NCBI GenBank assembly: GCA_030847615.1
Contig: JAUMIR010000002.1
Span: 289,086,028 to 289,150,027 of the forward strand
From: Gambelia wislizenii
Taxonomy: Eukaryota > Chordata > Lepidosauria > Squamata > Crotaphytidae
Length of the DNA: 64,000 nt
Direction: 5' to 3'
The position numbers and the translations under genes are program-made. How positions within the stretch are numbered: position 1 is the stretch's first letter; every line of letters begins with the position of its first letter. This document shows positions 22,239 through 34,444 of this stretch, piece after piece. The notes beneath the pieces are model-generated. The model saw nothing but the letters and a program-made list of their open reading frames with translations. It did not search any database and was not told where the DNA came from.

Positions 22239-23441
22239 CAGTTGTCCCTCCACATTCGCGAATTTGACATTCGCGGTTTCGAGTATTCGCGGTTTTGGGA
22301 GGGCCCCCCAGGGCCCCCCCAAAACCGCGACACGGGGCCTCCAGAGGCCCCGTGAAAGCCCTGGGAGGGCTGGGAAAGCCTCCGCGGGGCCTCTGGAGAC
22401 CCTCCGGAGGCCCTGCGAAGGCCCTGTGGGGGGAGTGGGGAGGGCAGGGAAGGCCTCCGCGGGGCCTCCGGAGACCCTCCGGAGGCCCCGCAAAGGCCCT
22501 GTGGGAAAGTGGGGAGGGCTGGGAAGGCCTCTGCGGGGCCTCCGGAGGGTCTCCGGAGGCCCCGCTAAGGCCCTGGGGGGGAGTGGGGAGGCCAGGGAAG
22601 GCCTCCGCGGGGCCTCCGGAGGGCCTCCGGAGGCCCCGCGAAGGCCCTGTGGGGGGAGTGGGGAGGCCAGGGAAGGCCTCCGTGGGGCCTCCGGAGGGTC
22701 TCCGGAGGCCCCGCTAAGGCCCTGTGGGGGGAGTGGGGAGGGCAGGGAAGGCCTCCGCGGGGCCTCCGGAGGGTCTCCGGAGGCCCCGCTAAGGCCCTGG
22801 GGGGGAGTGGGGAGGGCAGGGAAGGCCTCCGCGGGGCCTCCGGAGACCCTCCGGAGGCCCTGCAAAGGCCCTGTGGGAAAGTGGGGAGGGCTGGGAAGGC
22901 CTCTGCGGGGCCTCCGGAGGGTCTCCGGAGGCCCCGCTAAGGCCCTGGGGGGGAGTGGGGAGGGCAGGGAAGGCCTCCGCGGGGCCTCCGGAGGCCCCGC
23001 GAAGGCCCTGTGGGGGGAGTGGGGAGGGCAGGGAAGGCCTCCGCGGGGCCTCCGGAGGCCCCGCAAAGGCCCTGTGGGGGAGTGGGGAGGGCTGGGAAGG
23101 CCTCCGCGGGGCCTCCAGAGACCCTCCGGAGGCCCCGCGAAGGCCCTGTGGGAAAGTGGGGAGGGCTGGGAAGGCCTCTGCGGGGCCTCCGGAGGGTCTC
23201 CGGAGGCCCCGCTAAGGCCCTGGGGGGGAGTGGGGAGGGCAGGGAAGGCCTCCGCGGGGCCTCCGGAGGGCCTCCGGAGGCCCCGCGAAGGCCCTGGGGA
23301 GGCGGGGGAAAGCGACTATGGGGCCTCTGGAGGCCCCATTGTCGCTATAGCAGGGAAGGGGGGGGCAAACAGTATTCGCGGTTTTTTCACATTCGCGGGG
23401 GTCCGTGGAACGTAACCCCCGCGAATGTGAAGGGACGACTG
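22239..23441 (+). mobile_element. Tigger-end element filled by a CpG-rich minisatellite
   Basis: The ends CAGTTGTCCCTCCACATTCG and (reverse complement) CAGTCGTCCCTTCACATTCG are flanked by TA on both sides, the Tc1/mariner target pattern. The right end holds a perfect-looking hairpin around CACATTCGCGGGGGT. Between the ends lies a long GC-rich tandem array (see next entry). No transposase is visible. The open frames of up to 394 codons on the plus strand and 276 on the minus are a by-product of the stop-poor GC repeat. Confidence 0.85.
22335..23300 (+). repeat. 74-bp CpG-rich minisatellite with a short-unit variant
   Basis: GGCCTC(C/T)GCGGGGCC recurs at 22452, 22526, 22600, 22675, 22750, 22824, 22898, 22972, 23036, 23099, 23173 and 23247, with an earlier variant at 22378. 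Steps are 74-75 bp except two of 64 and 63 bp, where about 10 bp of the GGAG(A/G)(C/G)(C/T)CTCC segment is missing. Units differ by GAGACCCTCC, GAGGGTCTCC or GAGGGCCTCC in that slot. The array is a local CpG cluster. Confidence 0.95.
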
Positions 23442-23457
23442 TAATATTTTAGTTGGA

Positions 23458-24089
23458 GGGCTGGTCTAGATGAGGGAATAAAGTGTGGATTGGTGCAAAC
23501 CTACGCCAATTCACATCAGCTTTCAGCTTTCTCAACAATCTTTTTGCAAGATCGCTGGTGTGCGGAGCTATCCATGTTTGTTGTTCACACAGAAACATGC
23601 CAGTGAATCAAGATGGTGGGCGTGAGTGAATTATTCCCGGTTCTATACTCCCCAACTTGCCCCCTCCAAACAGTATTTAAAAAAAAAAAACTAAATCCAA
23701 GGTGCAGAAGAGTGATGTTATGCTGAAATAACGAAAAAAGAGGGGGAAAAGGCAGTTTTGTTGCCTCAGTGCATGATCACTATGGTGAAAATCCAACATG
23801 GTGTTTCCAGCCACTGCCTTCTTAGCAAGCTCTGCCTCCCGTGCACATCTGACCAATCAGCTATCATCTTCAGCGATGCACTGAGATGCAATTTGGGATG
23901 CAAGCGGGAGTGTGCATTTCCCCCGCAGATTTTAAAAACTCAGGAACCCCCGCAAAGGCTTTTCCCCTGTAGTTTCCCTGAATTTTGCTCCCCCTCCCTC
24001 CAAAAATGACAGAATGCTGTGGACAGATTTGGACATATGGGGTTCTCCACAGATTCCATGAGGGTTTATTTCACCATCTGGACTACCCC
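23458..24089. mobile_element. TCTAGA-type Harbinger-like MITE (copy B)
   Basis: The ends are GGGCTGGTCTAGATG and CATCTGGACTACCCC. It shares long interior blocks with copy C (AATTCACA(T)CAGC, GATGCAATT, GTGCATTTCCCCCGCA, TTTCACCATCT). The target duplication is not clear. It begins 16 bp after the minisatellite element. Confidence 0.75.
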
Positions 24090-25534
24090 TCAGTCAGTAA
24101 TTATTTGGGGGATGGGTTTTTGGGCAGATTAATTAAATGTGTTGTTAAGCCAATGTACCAAGCTATGGTACTAGGCATGCTAGTTGTTATGGTTTTTATC
24201 AGCTTTTTACTCAGTTTAATTGTACTTAAATTATTGTTTGTTCTTCTGCTGTATTTTTGTGAAACACCCTGTCAGGCAGAGTATACATTTATTAAATCTC
24301 TCTCACACAAAGTACAGAAAGTGTCATTTCCCCCCATGTGAATAAAGGCCAGTAAAAACCTTTCATTGCATATCACCCAATCTAAAGTTAAGTGTGCAGG
24401 AAGCAGTAATGGCCTCTACTTACCCCAGTTTTTGAAAGTCATATTAATGAAATGATGCTTTTTTTTGCCTCTGGCAGACCTATTGTTCTTCAGCCATCAG
24501 ATCAATGATTTTAATGGAACCATGTAGATGTGTCTTCCAGTTGAATCCACTCTTTGCCTGCAGGATTGAATTCCCTATATAAACTGTATGGGAGCTTATT
24601 AACTGCACAGTAATATGAAAGACAAAGCATTCAAGCAATTACCAAGCTGGTCTCCTCCATACATATTAGAATATGACTTGGCATCAGGTTAGAGAAGGTT
24701 GTATGGCAAACCACGTATATAATTGTAAGGTTAAAACATTTGAACAACAAATATCTGTAATTATAAGAAACAGGACAACTGATACAGGTAGCAAAACACA
24801 TAAAGGGAACATAAGAACAAACATCTTGAGTGATGCAAAGCTTTCTATATACAACATGGAGCATGATGATTAGACCTTGTTGGGTAATGATGAGATTTTC
24901 TCTCTGCAGCACATGGGATTGCTGGACTGGTGGATGGAACACTGTTATCATTTTGTATAAAGTCATCATAATCATCAGGTCTTTGATAGGTGTGAAGAAT
25001 TAGGAGTGAGATGTTTTCTGGTCATGTTATGGGTATGCTACTGTGCAGTGACCACTGTACTATTTATCATTGTGATTTGATATGGTACAGAAGAGAAAGT
25101 CATGAAGAACATGTTCTGAGGCTGGAGGTTTTGAACAAGTATTATTTGGATTTTTTTTTAATTTACTGGATTTATACCCTGCCTTTCTCCTAGGATGGGA
25201 TCCATGTTCCCCACTTTGAATGGTATTCCCCACCCTCCACCCCGCTTGTCTGCGCATATCAGTATACTGTTTCATTGCTAACTTTGCTCTGTCATCATAA
25301 TATCACAGGGATGAATACTTGATTGGGATACTGATTTGAAGTAATCTTGTCTGTTTCTGTCTACCAAACATTATAGGCTGGTGTGTAAAGTTTTACCCAT
25401 TTTATAGAAAAACCATACAAAAACCTAACATTTTTTGCAGGACACCATATTCAGTCCTGCTTAAATACCTTCTGATCATCTTCAGAAAGGAATAGAAAGT
25501 AAACTAAGTTTTGTTTCACTGAATAAGTATGGTC
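24090..25534. other. No clear gene
   Basis: AT-rich. TTTACTGGATTTATACCCTG at 25161 onward resembles the antisense 3' end of an old retroposon. Nothing else was recognised. Confidence 0.35.
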
Positions 25535-25537
25535 AGA

Positions 25538-26489
25538 GCGGTTTTCTAGATGAGAAGATATAATGCTCATTGTTTCGCATTAACACAAATTCACAGCAGC
25601 ATACGTCCCCACGGTTTTTTGGCAAAATCATCAGTATGCTAAACTGTCAGTATCTGATGTTAACACAGAGTCATGCCTGTGAATCAAAATGGTGGCCAGG
25701 AGTGAATCACTCGCGTTATTGTTTTCAACAAGTTGCCACCACTGCAAAGTATTTTTTTTTTTTTGTATTGTAAATCTAAGGTGTGTAAGTGCGGCCTTCC
25801 ATTTAAAAAGCAGTTTGGTTGCCTCAGCGCAGCAAAAAAGTACACAATTGCTACTGTGAAACTCCAAAATGGCTCTTCCAGCCACTTTGTTGCGAGTGAG
25901 CCTGCCCCCCCATATGTCTGACCAATTGGTTTCCACTTCTGCTCTTTTCCAGGAATGCACAGTGATGCAATTCAGTTGTCCTAACAAGCAGGAGTGCACA
26001 TTTCCCCCGCATTAAAATAAAATTTCGGGAAAAGCAGTGATGGCTTTTCCTGTGTAGATTTTTGAGTTTGTGGTTCCCTTCCTTCCAAATACAGTGAATC
26101 ACTGCAGGATCTTTTTGGGACAACAGAATCATAGAGTGGGAAGAGATCTCAAGGGCCATCCATTCCAACCCCCTGCCATGCAGGAATACACAATCAAAGC
26201 ATTCCCAACAGATGGCCATCCAGCCTCTGCTTAAAAACCTCCAAAGAAGGAGACTCCACCACACTACAAGGCAGTGTATTCCACTTCCGAACAGTTCTTA
26301 CTGTCAGGAAGTTCTTCCTAATGTTTAGGTGGAATCACTTTTCCTGTAGTTTGAACCCATTGCTCCATTTCCTAGTCTCTGGAGCAGCAGAAAACAAGCC
26401 TGCTCCATCCTCAGTATGACAACCTTTCAAATATTTAAATAGGTATCCTCCTCGAATTTATGAGGAGTTTTTTCACCATCTAGACAAGC
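25538..26489. mobile_element. TCTAGA-type Harbinger-like MITE (copy C), split by CR1
   Basis: The left end has GTTTTCTAGATGAG and the right end CACCATCTAGACAAGC. TCA lies on both sides (25535-25537, 26490-26492). The interior matches copy B, including CAGTGATGCAATT and GTGCACATTTCCCCCGCA. A CR1 3' end sits at 26124-26441 and must be younger. Confidence 0.75.
26124..26441 (-). mobile_element. CR1 LINE 3' end nested in a MITE
   Basis: Antisense CR1: AGAATCATAGAGTGGGAAGAG begins the 3' UTR, and the C-terminal coding region follows to AATATTTAAATAGG. The element is 5'-truncated after about 320 bp. Its insertion into copy C gives relative age. Confidence 0.85.
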
Positions 26490-27090
26490 TCAGCATTATC
26501 CTGACAGAGCTGGGCAGCTAAAATTGAGAAATGGGCCAACAAAATGTATTTAGTTTGTAAAGACTGCTGTACTGTATATCTTGGTTGATCAAAGCAATAG
26601 GTCTAAATAGGTTTCTAAGGATATAAAATTTCTAGAGAGATGGTAAAGAAGCATGGATTTTCAAGACCTCAGGAAAAGCAAGAGTTAGCTTAGGGTTCTG
26701 CTTGCAACGGGATGGATGCATGGCATTTAAAGGTGGTGAGGACAGACCTGACTACCATGTGTTGAGCCACAGATTAGAGTATTCCTTGGGCAGATAAATG
26801 TTCTGCAACAACTCTGTTCACTCCAGCCAGCCACAGGCTTCCCCAACCACCAACTGCCATCTATTCTTTCTTTTCTCTGATCTCTCCCATCCCCTGTACC
26901 ATCGCAGTTATTTCTACATCTTTGGGTGGCAGACCATGTATACTCATTGTAATTAGAAGCTTTGCAGCAGGGATGGCTGCCTGCTGACTCTCCTCTTCCC
27001 CTTGCTTGCTGTTTCTCATGTTCTACACTGCTGCCCATTTCAGTGTGAAGAACAGTGTGATGCCACACATCTCAGTAAAAGAGATTTGTT
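26490..27090. other. No recognisable feature
   Basis: No repeat signature or domain-bearing frame was seen between the split MITE and the SINE. Confidence 0.4.
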
Positions 27091-27494
27091 CTTGTGTGCC
27101 TTCAAGTCGTTTCCAACCTATGTCAACCCTAAGGCCAACCTATCACAGGGCTTTCTTGGCAAGATTTGTTCAAAGGGGATTTGCCCTTGCCTTCCTCTGA
27201 GGCTGAGAGAGTATGACTTGCCCAAGGTCACCCAGTGTGTGTTTTCATGGCCAAGCAGGGATTCAGACCCTGGTCTCTGGAATCATAGGAGATTTTCACA
27301 TGGGGGAAATAACCCCCGTGAAGATTGGGAGAGAAACGGAGGGAGGACGAAGGGAGATCGGGAGAAGGAAGGGGGCATGTGAAACAGAGCACTGCAATCG
27401 GAACAGCCCCATTTCCCTCCTGATTTCTGCGGGGGTTATTTCCCCCATGTGAAAATCTCCATAGTCTAACACTCAAACCACTACACCATGCTAG
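27091..27494 (-). mobile_element. Sauria-type SINE split by a MITE
   Basis: On the minus strand the tRNA-like head (GTGTAGTGGTTTGAGTGTTAG) is at about 27465-27490. The body runs 27287 to 27091, through the CTTGGGCAAGTCATACTCTC core to the BovB-like tail (TTGAAGGCACAC). A 173-bp MITE (27288-27460) lies between the A-box-like and B-box-like segments, as in the SINE at 3836. Confidence 0.9.
27288..27460. mobile_element. 173-bp MITE with GGAGATTTTCACATG ends
   Basis: About 31 bp at each end is inverted (GGAGATTTTCACATGGGGGA on the left). The target ATA is duplicated inside a CATAG context on both sides (27284-27288, 27460-27464). The same C-NNN-G arrangement is seen for the GGACTTTATC family, so they may share a transposase. 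Confidence 0.9.
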
Positions 27495-27654
27495 TATCTA
27501 TATGCTTCAGCATATGCCTACCTTAGTGAGAAAGGAGCTGTCTCATATGCTTTCTAAAATGACAGGGAGGAATTGTGTCTACATTGTTCTACAGATGCCT
27601 GCTACCACAGGAAAGGAACTGGCCTCTCTCACTTTCTGTTGATGCCTGTCTGGA

Positions 27655-27785
27655 AGACAGAGACCAGCCATTGTGACCTTCTGCTGATGCAGCCTGGCTG
27701 AAAACTAGCCATTGTGACCTCACTGACATGGCTTGGTTAAAGGCAAGAGACCAACCATTGTGACCTCCTGCTGGTGCTATCTATC
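27655..27785 (+). repeat. Degenerate short tandem repeat
   Basis: The phrase (A)CCA(G/A)CCATTGTGACCT, or close to it, recurs at about 27662, 27706 and 27752, each followed by a variable GCTG(A/G)TG-like stretch. Copies are poorly conserved. Confidence 0.55.
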
Positions 27786-29729
27786 AAAGACTGACTGAGT
27801 CCTCAGCCTTTCCACTAGGCAAATGCCTTAAAAAGCCTTGCTACACCATTTTGATTTGAATTCTGACATAGGTTGCTTTTACTGGCTGTATGGCAGGCTT
27901 GGTGGACCTGACCATTGCTCTCCACCTGAAAGAAAGAATTGCTCATCCCATCCTCACCTCTTATTGATTACTTTAACACCCCAGACCACAAGGTGTTTTT
28001 TTTAAAGCCATCCTCTTAAATGCAAGTTTCCCATCTCCGCAAGCAGGGACACACTACTATTAACTGATGCTGTTTCAAGTGTGACTCCCTTCTTTCTGGT
28101 TGTTCCATGTCTGCCTGCTGCCTACCAGATCATTCTGCTAATCTGTATAGGAGCCACTGGAGAGCTTGTAAGACTTTGGGGTTTAGAAAGCATTAGAAAA
28201 ACTGTTTTGGAAGGGATGTTATTTCTATAAAAAGAAATAAACTCTGAAATCTAAAAAAGAGAAATTGTATATTTTTTTTTTTAAAAAAAGGCTAGCTCTA
28301 AAATAAATATCAAAACAAAAATTAATATGGTACCAGCCCTATTAAAGGCTGCCAGGTTAGAGGCAGAACATATTGTGGACAACGTTGAATGTGTCTGATT
28401 TGCTGCTCTTATCTTTCCACTTATCACTGTCAGAACCAAGCTGGCCACTCTCCCTTAGCTTGCTGCTATTAGCTGGGATGAGAAAGATTAAACATACATG
28501 TGACAGACTACATGTCTCTAAGCATGCTTTTGGGTCACAATACTTGACAGTGATCAACGAAAAACCAAGTAGATGGAATTAAGAGAATGGCTGCTACTTG
28601 CATTTGTTACTTAAATTCAGTGTTTTGCTTGTCTTATTTAAACTCTTTTTATGTTTTTCAAACTGAATGTTTCCCTTGAGGAGGAACCACCCACCTTAAT
28701 TTTATTGGGAGAAATATAACTTAACAAAATTCAACAGAACAAAATAAAATTTACAGTCTGTCATTATTGTTAGAAATACTTCCTAGAGATGGGAAGAAGT
28801 CTCCGGTTCAACATACTTAGCCCATCACCCAAGGCGTACATTTCTGTCAGCAAGTGAAACCTGGTGTCTTAATGCAGTTTGAGCATTGCAATCACAACTT
28901 GCCCACAGGCAGGCATCTGGGGCCAAGTGACTGGCATGCCAAACTAGCTCTTGAGAATGAAGTTGCCAAGTGTCAGATGAAGGCCAGGAGGACCCCCCCC
29001 CTTTTTTTTTTTTTTTACTCTTGTAGCTTCACAATTAATACTCTCCCCAGATGAAGGGAGCTTTGCTAATGGAGTCTTTTGATAATAGCTGGGATGCAAC
29101 TCTGAATTTCTGAAAGGGAGAAAAAAATATTTTTTTGGCAAAAACTGAGAAAGAAGCCATATTACCATCTCCAGGGAAGACAGAGGCCCTGCTGTTGCTT
29201 GCTACTTCCTCTGTCTCAACTGAACTGCAACTTGTGGGCATCTGTCACTTTCTAGGACTGGGCTCCACAGGCACTGAGCCAGTGGTTCTCTAACTGCCAG
29301 CCAGACCACTACCTGTCCCCTTCCTGTAAAGGGATGTAAGCTGCCTGCCTGCCTGCCTGCCTGCCTGAGGTGGTGGATGCACCCTCTCCGGGGTTGTCAC
29401 CAGTGTGAAGGGACACTAAAAGGGGGGATTTGCCCACCCCCCCGGGGTGCTGATTTAGGGTTGGTGGGACAAGGGAAAGTCCACCTACCGGTACTTGGAA
29501 CTGTATGGGAGTTTCTTTTATGTGCACTATGTTTGGTCTTTAACAATTTGGTCCACTAGTAGTAATAATGCCTGATATAGAGGGTGGGGGGAAATAAGCC
29601 ATGGAGAAGCCATGGACACAGTTATGAGCAGAGGGAGATAGGGAGTGGGGAGGTAGTTACACCACTATGAGAGAGAGGAGAGCCACATGGTTGCCCTTAT
29701 GCCAAATAGTCTGGACTGAAAATGATGCT
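27786..29729. other. No clear gene
   Basis: Contains low-complexity runs (T/A at 28269-28288, C/T at 28994-29016) and a (TGCC)n run at 29343-29366. CAGTGGTTCTCTAAC at 29280 looks like one hAT-type terminus, but no partner end was found. Confidence 0.4.
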
Positions 29730-31450
29730 GAGTGGGACAGAGACTAGATCATTGATGGGAGGAAACTCAGAGCAGATCTTACTGAACATGGGCTAGAGCG
29801 CATTGGTAAGCCTACTCCATCGCAATAGTGGCAGGTAAGAAATTGTACTTCTCTGCTATTGCTGCATAAAATCATCCAGAGGAGCTGCCTCAAGTGGTTA
29901 GGGGTCTTCTGCTCTCTGCCCCACAAGAGCAGAATGCAAACCACTTGACAGCCTTCTCTGGGGAATTTGCAAGATGCTTTGCAGCCAAAATCACTTGGAT
30001 CTGCTCTGACATGGTTGATACAGGTCCAGTGGATGTAACTTTAGTTACTGCTTGCTCTGTGTTACTGCTTGCTCTGTGTTATTGGATAGCTTATAATTTG
30101 TGTAGCCTGAGGACAAGGTTAGGATCATTGGAGAGGTGAGAGCCACCACATGTATGTTGGACCTGTGCCCTTCCTGGTTCATTAGAGCAGCCAGAGCAGG
30201 ATTGGCCAAGTGAATAGGGGGAGTGATGAATTGCCTTGCTGAAGCAAGGCCTAGTTCCAACCTGCTAAAGAGGTGAGGCCATTCCTGACCCCATCCCTCC
30301 GAGCCCCACCATATTTGACAACTACCAACCAGAAAGAGCTTGTGCTGCTTTGATGGATGATCTAAGCCTGGAACTGAACAGGGGAATGTCTCCCTGTTGG
30401 TTCTGCTGGACCTCTCAGTGGCTTTCAGCATCATAAACCATGGTTATCCTTCTGGGTTGCTTGTCTGGGATGGGACTTGGAGGCACTGTTTACAGTGGTT
30501 TTGGTCCTTTTGGAAGGGGTGCACTCAGAAGGTGGTGAGGGGACATTCCTGTTTGACAGCCTGGACATTGGTCTGTGGTGTTCCTCAGCGGTCTGTTTGT
30601 CTCCTATGCTGTTCAACATATACATGAAATCACTGGGAGAGGCTGTTTGGAGATTTGGGAGTTCTTTTCCACCAATATGCCGATGATAATCAACTCTGCC
30701 CTTTCCATCTAACTCTAAGGAAGTTGTTTGAATACTGAACCAATGCCTGTTGTCAGTAACAGAACAGGATGTGGATGAACAAACTGAAGCTTTATCCAGA
30801 CAAGACAGAGGTGCTTTTGGTCAGAGGCAGAGAAGGGAATAGGGTCTCCACCTGTGCTGGATTGAGTAACCCTTGGGAGTACTGTTGGATTCAGCCCTAA
30901 ATCTGAAGACCCAGGTTTGGGTGTTGGCCAGGAGTGTGTTTACATAATTAAAACTAGTGCCGCAGCCATGCCCATTCCTAGGTATGTCAGAGCTGGCCAT
31001 GGTACACATGCCTTGATTACATCCCATTTGGATTGTTGTACTGCCTTTGGAGTCTGTTCAGAAACTTAAGAGGACCAAATTGCAGGAGCTAGATTGCTGA
31101 CTGCATCTGGTTATAGGGAGCATGCAACTCCTTTGTTGAAATGGCTTCACTGGCTACCAATCTGTTTCTGAGCACATTTCAGTGTGCTGGTTATGACCCA
31201 TAAAACCCTGCATGGCTTAGGTCCAGGCTATCTGAAAGCCTGTATCTTTCCATGTGAATCTGCCTGACTGATCTGGTGAAGACATGGCAGATAGCCTTCT
31301 CAGTGGATGCTGCTAGGCTGTGGAACTCCCTCCTGAAGGAGGCTTGATTAGCCCCCTCTCTGCTCTCCTTTTGCTGGCAAGCAATGGCCTTCCTTTTTAA
31401 ACTGGCCTTCAGCCTTTCATTGCCTGGGGTAGGAGGATGGACTATAGGTA
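29730..31450 (+). pseudogene. L2-like LINE ORF2 fragment (linker, reverse transcriptase, C terminus)
   Basis: The degraded linker (AVRCEEFA-like, here GEFARCFAAKI at about 29965) precedes reverse transcriptase motifs: a VLLDLSVAFSIINH block at 30397 onward, a TAWTLVCGVPQ block at 30560 and YADD at 30676-30687. The thumb and C-terminal region follow to about 31400 (KLYPDKTEVLLV, then SLLKWLHWLP-like residues). Several frameshifts and stops break the frame. The D-D pair at the catalytic centre is preserved by chance in an otherwise dead copy. Confidence 0.75.
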
Positions 31451-31554
31451 TGCTGTTTATATGTGTAGTAAGTGCTTTTTGTGTTTTTAGTTGTTTTAAA
31501 TTAATGTCTAGAAGTAATGTTTTAATTGGATTGATTATTTAATGCTTTTAAACT

Positions 31555-32050
31555 TTTGTATCTCATATTGTCTCAATCAGGACAGATTAGGGATTCTGCT
31601 GGTATACCATTCATACTGTTGCTCCCTTCCTGAGCTAGCTGGGGTGGTCTCGTGGGTGGTGGTGGAGTCCCTATGGCTTGTGATGCTGGGGGACTTCAAC
31701 ATCCATGCTGAGGCTACCCTGTTGAAAGTGGTTCAGAATTTCATGTCCATCATGACAACCATGGGTCTGTCCCAAATGTTATCTGACCCCATAAAAGGCC
31801 CCACCCTAGACCTTGTTTTTAGTACAGGATGGGATGATGGTGATCTAGGAATGGAGGACCTTTCTACTTTTCACTGTCATGGACAAATAATTTCTTGGTC
31901 AGGTTTAGACTTGCTGGGAGTCAGAGCCTCTGCAAGGGTGGGAGACCCATTAAGATGGTCCGCCCAGGAGGCCTATGGATCCTGATGGATTCCTGATGGC
32001 TCTTGGGGAGTTTCCTGCTGCCTTGACAGGTGATCTTGTTGAAACCCTGG
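31555..32050 (+). pseudogene. L2-like LINE endonuclease fragment
   Basis: An open frame at 31542-31985 contains the endonuclease blocks LGILLVYHSYCCSLPELAGV, LVMLGDFNIHAEA and a TLDLVFSTG block, as in L2-type elements. In an intact element the endonuclease lies upstream of the reverse transcriptase. Here it follows the RT fragment, so it is a separate insertion or a rearranged part. Confidence 0.75.
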
Positions 32051-34444
32051 TTGATCTTTTAAACAGATCATTCAGTTAGTCAATCAATTGAATATATTTA
32101 AATAGACTTAATCTTACTAAATCCTCAACCAAGGTGCCATTTTAAAAGTTATTGAATAAAGAGTAAGACAACTAACACTTGTATTAGCAAGGGCAAGACC
32201 ATGCATTGTTAAATGGAAAGGCTATCTAACATTTAGCATTTAATAACCTATAATACTTTTTTCTTTCCTTATTAGAGTAATTTACCCTAAATGTTGCAGC
32301 TGTAGAAAATAAACACATATGCCTTCATTATGAAGTCCTACACATTAAAATTGACTTCTATCAACAAGCAACTAAAACTTTAGTTGGTTAATCTCCTGAT
32401 TAATGTTTGCAGCTTTCATTCTGGCAGAACATTCTGAGTAAAAACTGAAAAGGTGAAATTCTGATTATTACACTGTAGCTACATCCCAGCAATGTGAGGG
32501 GAAGGAATCTCAGGGCAAGGGTGTTGTGTTGAAAAGTGTGTGCATATATTTTTCCTCCTTACTTAAGCTTGGTGTTTTTATTTGAATGGCATATTCTGTT
32601 CAAATGTGGTTGATGCTTAATGACATCAGTAGGGGCTGTCCCTAGTAACATTACCAAGGTCCTCCTCCTGTGACATCACAAGGGATCATCCCTAGGTATT
32701 AAGTTTGGGGCCCGAAACATCAAGTCCTGAGATAGTTCTGACCTGGCAACCCTAATGTAGGAGAAGAACTGAAACCATCCCACATCCAGTTGATTTTGCC
32801 TCGATATGGGGCAGACCTGTGTCTCCTGTTCTGCCACCTGTAAATGGCACTCAGAGTCCACCACCTAAGACAACTGCCTGCCTTGTCTTAACCTCGTGAA
32901 AGTGATCCTACAGTGATAGGATAATGTTTAAATGTGAGAATGCTGTAAAGTACAGGTTACTTGGTATAGAGTGTACTGAATTAAGAATCCAAGGGGTTAG
33001 AGTCATGCTTTGGGTTATAAATTTCATTATTTTCTTTGAGGACTCATGGGAATGACAGCTGTTTGACTAGGCCAAGACCTGTTGTACAATATGCTGTACT
33101 ATGAGATTACCAATCTAGAGGATTTATGGCTTTCAAGAGGTCGCAGTTTGTAGCTAAGGAGAACACAGGGGGAGACAATTTGCTGAAGGTCTTGATCTGG
33201 TCAGTATCTGGATGGGGGACCACCAAAGAAGCCCGTATATACCATCTTTAGCTCTATGAGGAAAATAGTCAGGCTATGACTGTGCTAAAAAAATTTTTTT
33301 TACAGATACTGTGGTGCTTAAAGATTTGTGTTTGATTTTTAATCACACCGGAAAGAAATTCTATGTGGAAGGGAGTCAGTTGGGCTTGTTCTAATATTTA
33401 CTTAATACAGTAGAGATTTGATAGAGGAATAATTTCAGCTCTTTGTACAATGGGGTATTGTTTGCAGTTCTTTGTTCCATGACAACATCAATGGAGAATG
33501 CCAGACTTAATTAAATTTACAGTGCAAGGGTTCTTCAGGAAAATAATAACAACTGCAGACCACTGAGTCTTATGCAATAACTAGTGAGCATGGCTTGCCT
33601 TCTACAAATGTAAAGAGGGCTGCCATTACAGAGCTTAATCCTCCATTCTGAAACTACTCCAAGTGTGTAATGAAGGCACTTCCAACCCTTTTCCGTTTCA
33701 GATGTGACTCGGCTTGCTGTCTGCTGGAATACTGCTGGCCTTAGGGATGGAGAAGGAATGTGTTTGATTTGCATTTTAAATACAAAACCAAAAAAATTCT
33801 CACTACCTAAACTAATATGCGGATCAGAATACTTCTCATTTGGTTTTCACATTTCTCTGAAATGTGTGATGAAGTTCTCTTATATTAAAAACAATGAATA
33901 CAAAAATATACACATGGGGGAAACAGCAAACAAATGACATATATTAGGGAACATTTCTTGCAAAAATATCTTTAGGAACTAAATTTCAAGACCATACAAG
34001 AACATATGTATTTTTGTGCAGACTTAAAAAGAATTCAGAAGTTGACATGGAAATGGGATGGAATGTATGTGTACTTGAGGGTAAACGTGTACATTATATA
34101 AAATGAAACAGATGTAACTATCCCTAACATTTCCATTTGTCATCCTCTTTGGTGAGAGGGATACTTCAACTCCTTGTTCTCCATAGGTTCCATTTTAATA
34201 ATCTTGTCCCCAGACCAGTTTTGACAAAAGGCCATTTTCTCTCTCTCTTTACTCTTCTCCTTCACAAGCTCCCTCTCCGTGAAAGTAACAAGGGATCCTA
34301 AGATTCCTTTAAGGGAAGGAGTAGAATTGGGGAGTTGGAGCAAGGCCAAGTACAGTCTGGAAATCCTTCTTTTTCAGAAACTTTATTTCTAGCCAACCAA
34401 CTCCCAAGTAGCCATGGATGGAATGGGGCAGTTCGTTGTGGGCC
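32051..34444. other. Mostly unassigned; weak 5S-SINE-like patch
   Basis: At 33190-33230 GTCAGTATCTGGATGGGGGACCACC resembles the 3' half of a 5S-derived SINE head, but the flanks do not confirm it. The remainder is AT-rich with short open frames only. Confidence 0.3.

Noticed and set aside
22231..23415. 394-codon open frame and a 276-codon frame on the other strand
   Set aside because: Both lie in the CpG-rich minisatellite, translate to Gly/Pro/Arg/Ala repeats and exist because the unit lacks stops in several frames. No conserved domain is visible.
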